Below, piece after piece: positions 21,423-33,100 of a DNA stretch of 64,000 bases. The stretch is from Verticillium longisporum. Its lineage: Eukaryota > Ascomycota > Sordariomycetes > Glomerellales > Plectosphaerellaceae. Within the stretch, counting starts at the first letter, position 1. The number at the start of each line of letters is the position of its first letter. Below the pieces are notes generated by a model. The model was given only the letters and a program-made list of their open reading frames with translations, searched no databases and was not told where the DNA came from. Made by a program: the position numbers and the translations under genes. The stretch spans positions 2,108,001 to 2,172,000 of the forward strand of contig JAETXT010000012.1 in assembly GCA_019188255.1 (NCBI GenBank), read 5' to 3'.

Positions 21423-23798
21423 ATGATGCGGCCTGGATTCATTTGCAGATCCTGCCTTACCCGTCTGGCCCAAGACTTGGTGCCTCGGGCTCGCACTCCA
21501 CCCTACAACGGTGTCTCTCAGGCCCAGCAAACTGTGTTCCAAGCTGCCAGTCATACAACGCCACGAGCAGTTTTCAGCCATCAACGGAGAGGAGTTGGAA
21601 CATGGGCGGAGATCGCAGACGCCGAGCTGTTGCTAGAGGACGACCGAAGCACTCCTAGTGCGACGAGAGCCAGTCCTCGCCGAAGATCGTCTCAACAGAC
21701 GGACTTGGCGACAGAACCAATTTCCAGTAGAAAGCTTCGTCACGACGCAAATGGATCTTCTGACCAGTTGCAAAAAGGCAGGGGGCGACCGACCAGGAAG
21801 CACCGACCTCAGAGACGCCACCCGATGTACGATCAAAATATCCAGAGACTGAACGAGTCAGAAGTCAAAGAATTTCTTGATTGGAAGAACAAGGTGCGGC
21901 ATGGACTGCTGAAAAGGGTTCAAAGGGCGGGTTGGAAGCCCTCGCAGGACCGAATGATTCGCAAACTCAAATGGTTGCTGGAGCACGATACGGTCGAGTC
22001 CATGTCAGCAGCATGGGAGTCGCTAGATCTCGATCGACGAAAGCGCATCTGGCCCAACATAATTGGTTCGGCCTTGGTATCTTGTCCAGAAAAGGCCAAG
22101 ATGGTCCTGGAATCCACGATGAAACCGCTCCCGCCCGGTTACGCTGTCCAGGATACGCTGAACTTCCTTGCCATCTGGCAGCATTCGCTACCCTCAAACG
22201 AAGCTGTAGCCCATTCCGAAGCTCTTGCCGATGCCGTCATGCGTTTCCTCCGACTGTACCGGCACCGTGATGACGCCCGGCTCAGTCTGCGACAGAACAC
22301 ATTCTTCCACATGATGACTCGACTAGGGGTCAACAAGCTGGAAGAGCTCTACACCTGCTTGGTAGATCATTCTGCGCCTCTCCATCCAAACACCCTGTTG
22401 CACTTTGCAGATCGGTTTGCGAAAGACGCGAAGCGTAAAGAACTGGCACTCCAAATCACCATCGCCGCCGTAGCAGCTGGCGGTGCCAATCTCGGCTCGC
22501 CCCAGTGGCTAAGCCTCTGTACTTCAATTCTTTCTCCTGCACCCGGAGAAGGAGATGATTCACGGATAGCCTCTGCAGTAGACGCTTTTGAGGAGCTGCT
22601 GCAGCACGGCCTCACCCCGAACCTCATCAACTACACTGCGCTTGTGCGTGCACTGTGTCTACAGGGTAACCTTGAGACGGCGTGGGATGTCGTTGGCATC
22701 ATTCAGCGCCACAACATTGACCCTGATGTCGTCTTGCTATCGACCCTCATTGAAGGAGCGAAGCGGCATTTGGGGGCATTCGAGCATATTGACCGCGTCA
22801 CCGAGCTCGCTGTCAAGCACAAGGCTTTTGATGCGCCGTTCTGGAACGGGATTTTCTGGACCATTTTTGGATCAGCAGAGGCAACCGCCGCGCGCATTAC
22901 GCCGATCCCACATATTGTGCCAGCCTTCAAACCGATGCTGTACTTCTACTCCAAGATCTTCCACATCGAGCCCCTCCAGCATCTTATTCCTGTCAATCTG
23001 GCCGACCTGGCTGAGTCCTGTCGCCCGGAAATGTCAGAGCAGTGGCAGATGACCAGTCGCATATTCGCAGGCCTCGATGCTGTCGCAGCAGAAGTGACTG
23101 AAAAGCTTCACCCGACAGGTGCAACTCTCGGTATCATGTACATGGCCTACGTGCGCAGCTTGTCGCAGGCCTCCAGCGTGTTATCGGCGTACTCGTTCAT
23201 CCGCCAGGTCGTCCGCAAGGGGGATCCTGTTGTCATGAGGTTCATCGAGGACAAGAAGACATTCTTGTACGACGTCATCATCAAGACTCTGAGCGCGCAT
23301 CCGGGCATGCTGCGGGCCGCGCTCGATATTGTCGGCGACATGCTCAAAGCAAACTTCGACGACAAGGCACAGCCGACGGTCCACACAGACGATGTCGCGG
23401 GGAACGGCCTCAGGAGGAAGAAGGGCGGTCATCCCATTCCCAGCGAGTACACGTGGAACATTCTCCTGCGGGGTTTCATCGTGCAGAAGGAAGACGCGTC
23501 GAGCGAGCGCATCTTGCAAATGATGAAACAGCACGGCGTCAAACCCAACCTCGTCACCTGGAACACGATGCTCAGCGGCTACGCGCGTCTGCAAAACGTC
23601 AGCAAGGCCATCATGACCCTACAAAGAATGGAGGCAGACGGCCACGAGATGAACGAGTACACGATGCGGGCGTTTGCAAAACTCGCCCGGAAAGACGGCG
23701 CTCTGCAGAAGATTGAGGAGGCCATTGGCCGTAACCAGAAGCGGCGGGACGAATTTCCGCCTCGCGTCGACGAGGTGGCGTATCTGGAGGACTTTTGA
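21423..23798 (+). CDS. Pentatricopeptide repeat protein, probably mitochondrial
   Basis: An intronless frame of 791 residues begins MMRPGFICRSCLTRLAQDL, with a basic, hydroxyl-rich N-terminus free of acids for the first 40 residues, as expected of a mitochondrial presequence. PPR motifs are clear in GLTPNLINYTALVRALCLQG (about residues 395-415), IDPDVVLLSTLIEGAKRH, and near the C-terminus in GVKPNLVTWNTMLSGYARL and DGHEMNEYTMRAFAKLAR. PPR proteins bind organellar RNA in a sequence-specific way. In ascomycetes such proteins act in mitochondrial mRNA stability or translation (for example Cya5). The exact target cannot be read from the sequence. Confidence 0.85.
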   Translation: MMRPGFICRSCLTRLAQDLVPRARTPPYNGVSQAQQTVFQAASHTTPRAVFSHQRRGVGTWAEIADAELLLEDDRSTPSATRASPRRRSSQQTDLATEPISSRKLRHDANGSSDQLQKGRGRPTRKHRPQRRHPMYDQNIQRLNESEVKEFLDWKNKVRHGLLKRVQRAGWKPSQDRMIRKLKWLLEHDTVESMSAAWESLDLDRRKRIWPNIIGSALVSCPEKAKMVLESTMKPLPPGYAVQDTLNFLAIWQHSLPSNEAVAHSEALADAVMRFLRLYRHRDDARLSLRQNTFFHMMTRLGVNKLEELYTCLVDHSAPLHPNTLLHFADRFAKDAKRKELALQITIAAVAAGGANLGSPQWLSLCTSILSPAPGEGDDSRIASAVDAFEELLQHGLTPNLINYTALVRALCLQGNLETAWDVVGIIQRHNIDPDVVLLSTLIEGAKRHLGAFEHIDRVTELAVKHKAFDAPFWNGIFWTIFGSAEATAARITPIPHIVPAFKPMLYFYSKIFHIEPLQHLIPVNLADLAESCRPEMSEQWQMTSRIFAGLDAVAAEVTEKLHPTGATLGIMYMAYVRSLSQASSVLSAYSFIRQVVRKGDPVVMRFIEDKKTFLYDVIIKTLSAHPGMLRAALDIVGDMLKANFDDKAQPTVHTDDVAGNGLRRKKGGHPIPSEYTWNILLRGFIVQKEDASSERILQMMKQHGVKPNLVTWNTMLSGYARLQNVSKAIMTLQRMEADGHEMNEYTMRAFAKLARKDGALQKIEEAIGRNQKRRDEFPPRVDEVAYLEDF

Positions 23799-24972
23799 CG
23801 CCTCTAGCATCGGGGGCACCCTCGGGGCTGCCACGCACTTGACATGAGGGAACCAGCTCCTCAGATAATGTACCACTATTCCACTCATGGTTGCGTACAA
23901 ATTCTCGTGAAACCTGAAGCCTGCCACGCTCTGCTTGGGCAGCCCCTTACTGACCACTTTTCCGTGCAAAAGCCTGACCACATGCGCGCATTCCGCGTCG
24001 GCCTGGCCTCACAATTCGAAGCGCCATCTCAACAAGAACTGTATTGGACGACTCAACGGCATCGTCCGTCCGACACGCACTCACCCCAGCAAAGAGGCCG
24101 CCGCCTCGGAAACACGAGGCCCATCCGCGACCTCGGCCAAGGACCGCTCGCCTGCACCATGTAACCCGTAGAAGGCCCGCGACGTGAAGCTAGTCCTGGC
24201 CATCGACCGTCCTGGCCGCCTCGTGTTCCCGGCCGACCACGCAGAGCAGAGGACTTGGCCGGCGAAATGTGGCGAACTGGCCTCCTCCCTTGCCGCACAT
24301 TCGCCAACCACCAATTGTCTTGTGCGCGAGGTCAACAGGTCTGCAGGTCTTTGGCCCGAGCCAGTTGGAGTAACTGCTCAGCTTTCTTCCTCGCCACTTC
24401 GCAGCGGCGGGCCTCCATGCCCGCTTCGCTCAACGCTGCGATGTCGGCACTAGACTGTACAACGCCGTAGACAACGCCAGGCCACAGGGGGACATGACGC
24501 CCCACAGGAGTCGGCCATCACAAGGGCCTCGTCCAGTGTCACTCTCGAAGCAGCAGAGCCACCGGCAAGAGAGAGGGGCACGGTCAACAGGACCACGTGA
24601 GCCAGCTTCAGAACACATATACATTCGATTCTGTACGCAGAGCCAACCGACAGGCTGCCAGAGCCGGCGGGACTACACCGTGTAAAAGGCCACAATATCC
24701 TCTCTTCGACCCGATTGCTCACTGGTACCGCAGCGCACAGCGTTTATATCCAGGCCAACTAAACGTCTCCCAACTTCCTCCAGCCTTGTCTCTCATGTCC
24801 TCCAAAGACGCTGGCGAAATCGCTCCAAAATTAAAAACAAAAACAATGCTTTTTTCTTGATCGTACAAAATCATGCATTACAAGCTGGGTATCATGGCCA
24901 AAGCAGGTATAAGGAGAAAGCAGAAATGGAACCCTTGACACATCTATGCTGTGCTCTCGGGGTGGCATTGCA
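23799..24972. other. Convergent 3' flanks, no gene seen
   Basis: 1.2 kb lie between the stop of the PPR gene (plus) and the stop of the Zn2Cys6-acetyltransferase fusion (minus). Frames up to about 100 codons exist but overlap one another on both strands and have no recognisable features. Confidence 0.45.
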
Positions 24973-27104
24973 TTATGATGAAATGCCACGAAGAACGCGA
25001 GCCGGATTGCCCACGACTATGGTGAAAGGGGGAACATCCTGAAAGAGACAAGTCAGCATGGACTGGTTGAGAGGTGTGTCTTGTCGGTATCGTTATCTTA
25101 CCTTGGTGACAATAGAACCCGCGCCGACGGTGCTTCCTTTGCCAATCGTCCTGCCAGGAAGAATAATAGCGCCGCCACCAATCCAGCAGTCTTGCTCGAT
25201 GGTAATGGCACGCCCAAGCTGTGGTCCCTTGCTGCCCATGCGCCTCTTGGGGTCAATGGGCAGCGTGGCGGTGTAAATACTGACATTCGGTCCGATGTGA
25301 CAGTTGTCGCCAATCTTAACTTCGCACGTGTCAATGATGGTACAGTTGCGACCAACAATGGCATTCTGTCCGATTGTGATGTTGTAGCCGTAGTCACAGT
25401 TGAACGGCGCCTCAACGACAACATTCTCGCCAACGCGGCCAATGTTCGTCACCGGGGATGCCACCGAGGGCGAAATCTGGATAGGATCGCGCGGCTGCAG
25501 GATTTCGCGGAATAGACGGGCACGCTCGATGGGCGAGACGCCGTTGTTCGGATTCGTCGAGTTGTTGAACCGCCAGCATGCTGCGCTGCACCGCTCTCGC
25601 TCCAAAACGAGCTCCTTATCGAATGGATAATAGTGTCTGCCCGAAAGCATCTCTTCCTTCTGCGTCCTCTGTCTGCTGCCCGCATATTGCGTGTGGGACA
25701 AAGCCAGCTGAGCCGCAACCTGTGCATTGCTCGTGGAGGGTGGCGGGGCTGGGCTGTTGGCACGGGTCGGATGGAGAATGTTGATCTGGGGAAGAGTGTT
25801 GCCCGGATGAGGGGTTTCGGGCTCGCTCCGGCCCATGTCGTGCAAAGGTGGTACGCGCGGCGCCTGAAACTCCTTCCTCTCCGAGAAGCCACTCTGCTGC
25901 GAAGGGGCTTGGGCGCTAACAGGCGTTGGGAACACATTGGCCGGTGTGTATGGAAGGGCCGAAAGCTTGAGCTCCGGGCTTGCGACTGAGGCGCTGGGGA
26001 TCGTCGAGGCAGTGGCCCTGTCATCATCGGTAAGGATGGGCCGTCCCTGGGGAGGATCAATTCGTAACGGCTGGCCTCGGCCATAGGGAGGAAGAGGATC
26101 CCGACGAGGCGTGACAGTTGGCTGGCTCCCATAAGGGTTCTGTTGCGGCATGCCATAAGCGCCTGGAGGTACGTAGCTGGGGTCTTTGGATTCCAGCGGA
26201 ACGGCGGCAGCTTTGTTGTCTGGCTTCTGCCAGCCCGTACTCCTCTGTGGAGGGTAGCCTGCGCAGAGGAAGCCACCGCGGATGCAGTTGATGCCTGTTG
26301 CAAGGGGTCAGCAGGCGGCTATAGCCAGTTTGGTCACGGCGACTTACATTCGGGCTTCTGCTCGTCGCACTTCTTCTTGCGCTTACGACAGGTGAGACAG
26401 CCAGTTTTGGTGCGATTGCTGAAGTTTCGTTTGCGCTTCTTGGGATCTGACTGCAGAACGTGGTCGCGCGAGCCGCCAGGAGTGTAGGGTCCGTATACGC
26501 TCATGGACCGGTCATGGTCATCACCTTCTGGGCTGTTGCCGTAGTCGCTGTGGTTGTCCATCTGACCTGTCACCCTTCGTAGGGCATCGCCAATCTGCTC
26601 TTCCGTCTGGCCTTGGGTGGTTGAGGCCGAATGCTGGGTATCGTAGTAGCCTCTTTCGTCACGTCCTTCTCGGGAGTACCAGGGATCATTGGGATCTCGA
26701 CTGTCTTCGGCATACTGACGGTGTTCGCGCTCACGTTGTGGCGTGCCATACGCTTCACGCGACTCTGGTGGGTGTGGTTGGGTTGCTGTGTCTGGGGTTC
26801 TCTCCTGGATAGGTTGCGACTGAGGCTCCCTCTCCCTGCGAGGCTCGGATGAGTCGGATCTTTTTCTCTTGTGAGAACCCTCAACATCTGGGTAGGACGC
26901 AGACTGAAAACTTGGCCTGTCGTGGGCAGGGGCAGGCCAAGCATCCCGTTGACTGCTGGCAACTTCGCTCGATGGGGGTTTAGGAGAAGCCTGGGAAGTG
27001 GATTGCGCAGTTGGCCGCTCTTCTGGAGGCGTCTTCCGAGACTCTGGCGCCGGCGGTTCTGTTGCCTTTGGCGACCCCCCATTCAGGGCCGTGAACGCAG
27101 ACAT
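24973..27104 (-). CDS. Zn2Cys6 DNA-binding domain fused to a maltose/galactoside acetyltransferase-like domain
   Basis: Exons 27104-26348, 26294-25102 and 25038-24973 give 671 residues with no frame break. Residues 1-230 are disordered and charged. A Zn2Cys6 cluster has Cys at 236, 239, 246, 253, 256 and 263 (CX2CX6CX6CX2CX6C), completed across intron 1. A Pro/Gln-rich linker follows. A Mac domain starts EEMLSGRHYYPFDKELVLER. A left-handed beta-helix follows with hexapeptide repeats (ITIGQNAIVGRNCTI, VKIGDNCHIGPNVSI) and the end VTKDVPPFTIVVGNPARV. The MAT/GAT family catalytic His, normally in the IYTATHP-type motif, is Leu here (IYTATLPID). The protein may therefore bind DNA and use the trimeric beta-helix for oligomerisation or ligand sensing rather than catalysis (inference). 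Confidence 0.88.
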
Positions 27105-30100
27105 GGTGTCTGGGCGAGGTGGACGCGATGGTGATATGTTTCCTGTGAATGGCAATCAAAATAAAAAATGGAAGCAATTGGTAGAATTTGGACGTGATGC
27201 GACGTATGAGACGCGACCGTCAGTGAGTTGATTACGCGCCGAGATGAGTGAGACGGCTTTTGCGCGTCACTGGTACTTCAGTCGAAGATTCGGGCCGAGA
27301 GGCAGGCAGCGAGTGGTCTTTGGCGAGCTGCTGCAACGTAGGGCCAGTGGTACAAGCTAGGAGCGGCAAACGGTGCTCGGCAAATGGCGCAGGTGGGAAA
27401 AGCTGCGAGAAACGAGATGACGATCGCGAGTCTAAAACGCGACGTAGCTGGATCGGCCTGGGTCAGTATCTGGGGAGGGTGGCCTTTGTTCCGATTCAAG
27501 GTTTTGCGCGCGTCGAGAAAGCGGGTGGGGTTCCGCGGCTTTTGAACGAAGGCCCTCGTCAAGCTGAAGTGGCTAGCTGCCGGCCAGCGACGTATTGCGA
27601 CTTGCGACTAAACGTGCGCTGTCGCAACCCTGGTTGAGGCTGGACAAATGGCGTTCCAACACTGAGAGGCTGTGCTCCTTCACAATCGAGGAGGAGAGTT
27701 GCGATGCGGGGGGAGGGTGCGCTGGGGCAATGCCAGAGCGGATGTGCAATGGCAGCTGCGCACAAGGTCTGCCAAGCTGGACCTTTTGGGGACTGGCTCT
27801 GAAGACGATACACGCCCAGGATGGCCCGTCTGCTGTACGGCACCTGGCGTGCGGGCTTGCTGTTAAGACCGGAGAATGGTCGAGAGCCAGGGAAGGCGAA
27901 TAGATGGAGGAGAGCTTGAACTTGGGTGGCTGACCTGCCGATGCTCCAGCGGCCTGTTCTTTATGCTTCTCCCTTTGGTTTCAGAGCGCGCCAGTCAAGT
28001 CGAGGCGAAGCCGATGGCAGCGCGTGTTTGTCGTGAGTGACTGAATAGGCGGGTTGAGAGAGCAGATGCCGAGAAGTTGAGGTGCGCAAGAAAGGGGGCG
28101 GGCGCGCTTGATGGGGAGAGGATCTTTTTGACGCGCGATTATCCTGCGCCTGTTTGCGAGGAGAGGGGGAATAGATGGATGCTGGGGAGGCTGTTTGCCG
28201 AAGAGGATCTGGACCGACGGGGCCGCGGGATGGCAAGGAAGGTGTGCAGCGTGCGTTTATCGACTCGTCCCAAGTCCCATGACGAAACCAGCTTTCGATT
28301 CGGGCAAGACTGGGCGTGTGCGTGCAACTGGGCGTGTGCGTGCAAACGTTGGTGCGTGTGTGTAAGTGCGTCAGCGAGAGAAGAGAAGGTGTTTGGCGTT
28401 TTGGTCTGGCCAGTCGTGGTCTCGATGAAAAGCAAACCCAAGCGATGCGAGGCCAGGTGAGGTGAGGTGAGGTAAGGAAGGTGAGGTACGATGGGATACG
28501 CTGCTGCGCAAGTGAGCGGGTGAGTGGGTAATATGAACGTCTGGGTGCGAGAGGTGGGCGTGGAGGAGCAGAGGGCGTGGGTTGAGAGATGCGCAGATGC
28601 AGATGGACATGGGCATGGAGATGGACATGGATGGACACGGGCATGGGCGTGGATGGGCGAGCCTGTCAATACTCATTCTGACGGTCCGTCATGGTCACAG
28701 TCAGTCACGACCGAACGGTCACAGTCGAGGCCGGACGGGCTCAAGCCAGAGGGCAGGGACTGGACTGGGACTGAGTGTACCGGACGCTAGCGAGCATAAG
28801 GTACACGCATGGCAAGTGCGGCAGCGGTGACGGTACGTAGGGTCAGGGCAGCCGGGCAGGCAGGACTTGAGCAGTCAAAGAGCGAGCCGACGTAAGATCA
28901 GAATGGGAGGCACAAGCAGCGAGCAAGCGGGCGAGGGAAGGAAAGGACGAGTGAGGACCCCCTCCCCCCCATGGCATGGGAAGGCGTAGGCGTATCACTG
29001 CGGCCCACGACCATGATCTTGGTGGTCGTGGATGATGGAAGCGGCACCGCCGTCGTGCGCGGGAAGATACAGGGGGTGTGGGAAGGGGAAGAGGGGGGCA
29101 GCAGGGGGGATGGGCTGCTCAAGGAAGTACATACCTTACGACCTCCTCCCGCTAACGGGATTCTCAGACGAAGTACGTACCTGTCTATCAAGCCCATCCC
29201 AACCCCCGTCTGGTCCCCTCGCTCCTTCTTCCTCGCCTTACCTCACTTGTCCAGTCCAGGTGCTGCTCACTGGCCGCGCCTGCCCACACGTAGTCGATTG
29301 TCGCTATCCGCTTCCGCTTCCGCGACCGCTACCGTTACCTGACTGCTCCTCTCCCCTCGTTCCATCCTTCCTCTCGCTCGTGGCCACTCACTGGGCAGAA
29401 AAGCGCGCCTTGGCAACATCAACATTGATCCGTTTCTGGCCAATTCAGCTCTCATTCTTTTCCTCTCGCGCGTGCGCTCGCCGTCGCTGAGACATATGCC
29501 AACAATGATACACATTGAGAAATCCCGCCACACGAGTCGTTGCTCACTCTCGCATCTGCCCAATTTGCCATTACGTGCCAAGCAACAATCGAAGGGCCGA
29601 GTACGACGTCTGTCTTCCCGAGGAGGACCCCTCTCTCCCGCGCATCCCGTCAAACCCACCCCGCGCGCGCGTGTCAGCGCAAGCGTCTCCAACGCCAGGC
29701 CATCTCAAGGTTCCATTCGGTCGCTGCTCTGCCAGCATGACTTTTGAGACGCGCTCGCCGATATGGCCATCATTTCACTGGTGGCTGGGCCGACCAGCTT
29801 GGTGAATGGTCCATGGGGGGATCAGCCAAGACATGAGGGTGTGGTCCCAGCCGTACCTTGTCAGTGGATTCGCCTGACATGGGCTGTGGGCGTGGGCGTC
29901 GTCCAGCCGACACGCCCCCCCTGTCGCCCCGTCGTGTACCTGGCAGCAGAGACGCTACCCGCCAGAATGAACACCCTCGAGTCGGTGTACAATGCAATGT
30001 GCTGTACCACCCAAGCAATCGAACCTGGCTATGACGGCCAACGCGCTAGCCTGCCTCATGACATTCGCCGTCGCAACTCCTGCCTCTCCTCCATTCGCTC

Positions 30101-33100
30101 TTTTTCTCTCGGTTGCATCTCGAGCTTCGGGGTAGACAATTTCCAATTCGACATACACCATTGTCTCGGCCCTGCCTGGCGGCGTGACCCTGCTTGCCTT
30201 ACAGTTGCATTCGTCTCCGCGCGCAGTATTTTTGGCCCCCCCCCCGCCGCCGCCGCCGCTAGACGTGTGGAGCCCGGCCGACAAATCTCCAAATTTGGGG
30301 GCAGCAAACAAGCGACCCGACCGGCCGACCCGTAACGCAGAGCCGCCGTCGACTTTGTCCGAGCAGAAGGAGATCCTCAAGGTGCAACACGAATCGAGGG
30401 CGAACAGGAGGGCAAACATGAGAAGCGGCTGCTCTACCTGGACGCAGCAAGCCTATCTCTCGCCCCTGGTTTGTGTGGTCCCGCTCGCCCGACAGACTCG
30501 GCTCGGTGTGCCCTTGACAGCACACCTGCCTCGCTTCTGCTGCGCTTGTGCCACCTCAACAGTACATTGTTCGTCAATTCTCGCCTAATAAGACACCTGG
30601 TGCGCGGCAATCCCATGGCGTGTGACTTCGGCGTCGCCATCAAGCACCCGGTGGCAGCCTCTTGGTCACAAGAGCCTGCGGGGTGTCATTGAAAAGGAAT
30701 GTTCAAAGCTGAGGGTCCAAAAGTCACCCAGCAAAGCGATGGCCCAGTACAGAATGGACGGCGGCCGGCGCAGCGGCGGGTCCCCCCCAGCAATCAACTT
30801 GATGCTGGCGTCTATGGCATTGAGGGTTCCGAGCTGGTAGTGGCTGGCACGGCCTCAGAGCCAATTGAATCTGACTGACAAGGGCTAAGGTGTGTCATGC
30901 AATCTGGCGCGGGAGCCTGGCTGTGTACCAAACACAGCGCGCCCTACTCTGGCCATGGGGCTTGTACCCGCGTTTAACAGTGCTCCGCTAACCCCAAAGT
31001 GTTGAGCTAACAGGCGCCTCGTATTTCATTTTCTCGCTGGCGTCCCTGACTTGCCGAAACCACAGCCGCCACTGGAAATGGCAACGCGGCAGTGCAGACG
31101 ATCCCGCCCTCCATCAGGATACGACGAAACACTTTACATTCACGGGAGGAAAAATAAACTGCCAGGCGAATACCAGAAAACCCACGATGACCTTGTGGTG
31201 CTGAGATGACTTCTACCTCGGCCCCATTAAACTCTTGAGGTCAGATGTCGCTCGAGCAGGGGGCAAGAGGCGTACCAGTGTCATCACAACCTGCAGCGAA
31301 TGTGGGTAGACTTTACCTCGAACGGACAACGAGTCACGGCGTAGGGCCTCCGTTCTCATCACCACAGGGCACTGGCACTACGACGTTGCCGGCACTTCGG
31401 GCGAATGCGTCGCAGTCCAGCTGCAGGACGCCAAACCTCCCACACCTCACCACTTCCAATCTTCGCCTGCCGCTGCACGACCTGGTCGCATGAAACGATT
31501 CGTACGCCAATATCCTGGCACGCTCCGCGTGCTGCCGCATGGGAAGCCGGCCATGATTATTTTTAGATGTGCGACCCTGATCGATCCGAACATGCTTTCG
31601 CTGGAGAAGCTCGATTTCCCCAGCTCAACTAGGCGAGCGGGACCAACCCAGGTCAATGTTGCCATTCACTACGGCCTGAACACTGGGTCCAAACCTCATC
31701 CGCCAAGATGGAAATCTGGTCATCTTGGTGAGTAAGGGTATGGGTATGAATGTGCCCAACGGTCTTCGGGGAGCGCGACAAACTCGAACAGGGTGTGCAT
31801 AACCGCAGACTCCAAGAAAAAATAAATCCAGCACTTCAGCTCGTTGGGCGAATGCATCTGATCAGCCATGTTCGTAATCGTCTTGGCTTGGTAGAAAGAA
31901 GTTGGCTTCCCTCGAAACGTCCACGGCTGAACCGAAAGACGGTCGACAGGAACGATCGATCCTATTGGATCACTCATTGCGACTCTTGGCCAATGAGGAG
32001 GAGCAGAAGACCTAGTCGCTCGTCAACCATGGCCAAGCGCCGGGCGAGGCAGAGCGGCAAATTTCCCTTTTCCCTCTCCTTCTTGGTCCCTCCCCTCCTC
32101 ATCGCCGCGACTATCTCAGTTCGTTGTCTACTATGCTGTGAAACGTGCTGAGAGGATTCAATCCCTAACAGCTGATCAAGCCTAGGTGGCTGTCATCCCT
32201 CCATACGGTTGACAGCAATGTGACGAAAGATGCATGCTTGCCGTAGCAAATGATGCGGCTGTCGTCAAATTCCCTGCACAAGTGCTGACTTGTCACGTCC
32301 GCCTTGCAGAGGTCCAGCCACCATTGGCGTGGCTTTGTGCTCCGACGAACGGTGGTGTGGTGAATGGTCAAGCTCGCGGCTCCTAGGTCCACTGCTACTT
32401 CATCATCCGAAACGGGCAGTCGACTCGCAGCCGCAGGCAGGCCCCGTGGATACCCGTGCCGGAAAGGACTTGGCTTGGGCAGAACAAAACTAATTAACGG
32501 GTAGGATGAACTCGGGGGCTCTGCTGCGGGTTTACGACGCTATCGTGCAATGTATGGCTGGTCGCCTCCGGTTGACACCTACGATCAGCACGTGAAAAAA
32601 AGCCTCGGTATCGGCGGCTTTGGCGGGTCAGCCAGGGGTGCTTGGGTTACCTTGCGCTGTAGCGTGACGGCATCTTGTGGCCAAGACGTGTGCCACCGGA
32701 AGTTGGCGCGCTGGTCTCCTCCGACTGCCCTTTTGCAAGGGCTCGTTTTCGTACAGCGTCGCAATGAGCGAATAGCTACTGCAACGGGATGGCACACTCG
32801 AGCCATAGTGGATCGGGGTCGCGCCAGCGCCAGCGCCAGTGCAAGCTCAAACGGCGTGAGAAGGCGACAATCTGAAGCGGTCGTCACGCCCAGGGGGGGT
32901 GGCGAACAGCGCCTATTAATCGTGGGGCAACTCGGCAGGCTCGTTTGCGCTTCGTTGGCTTCTCGTCTGGTAAGGTGAGGCCTGGCTTGTGCTTGTAAGA
33001 GACGTCGCCATTTGATCGACGCGTGGCTGCGGCACGGGTTGCTCGAACGCAAACGAATTTTCAGCCAGTCTCAGTGGAGGATCCTATCTCGCGTCGTTGG

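Noticed and set aside
28139..28669. Long open frames rich in His, Pro and Ser on the minus strand (up to 227 codons)
   Set aside because: They arise from GATGGACATGG-type and GGTGAG simple repeats open in several frames at once; no motif, intron or conserved-looking segment.
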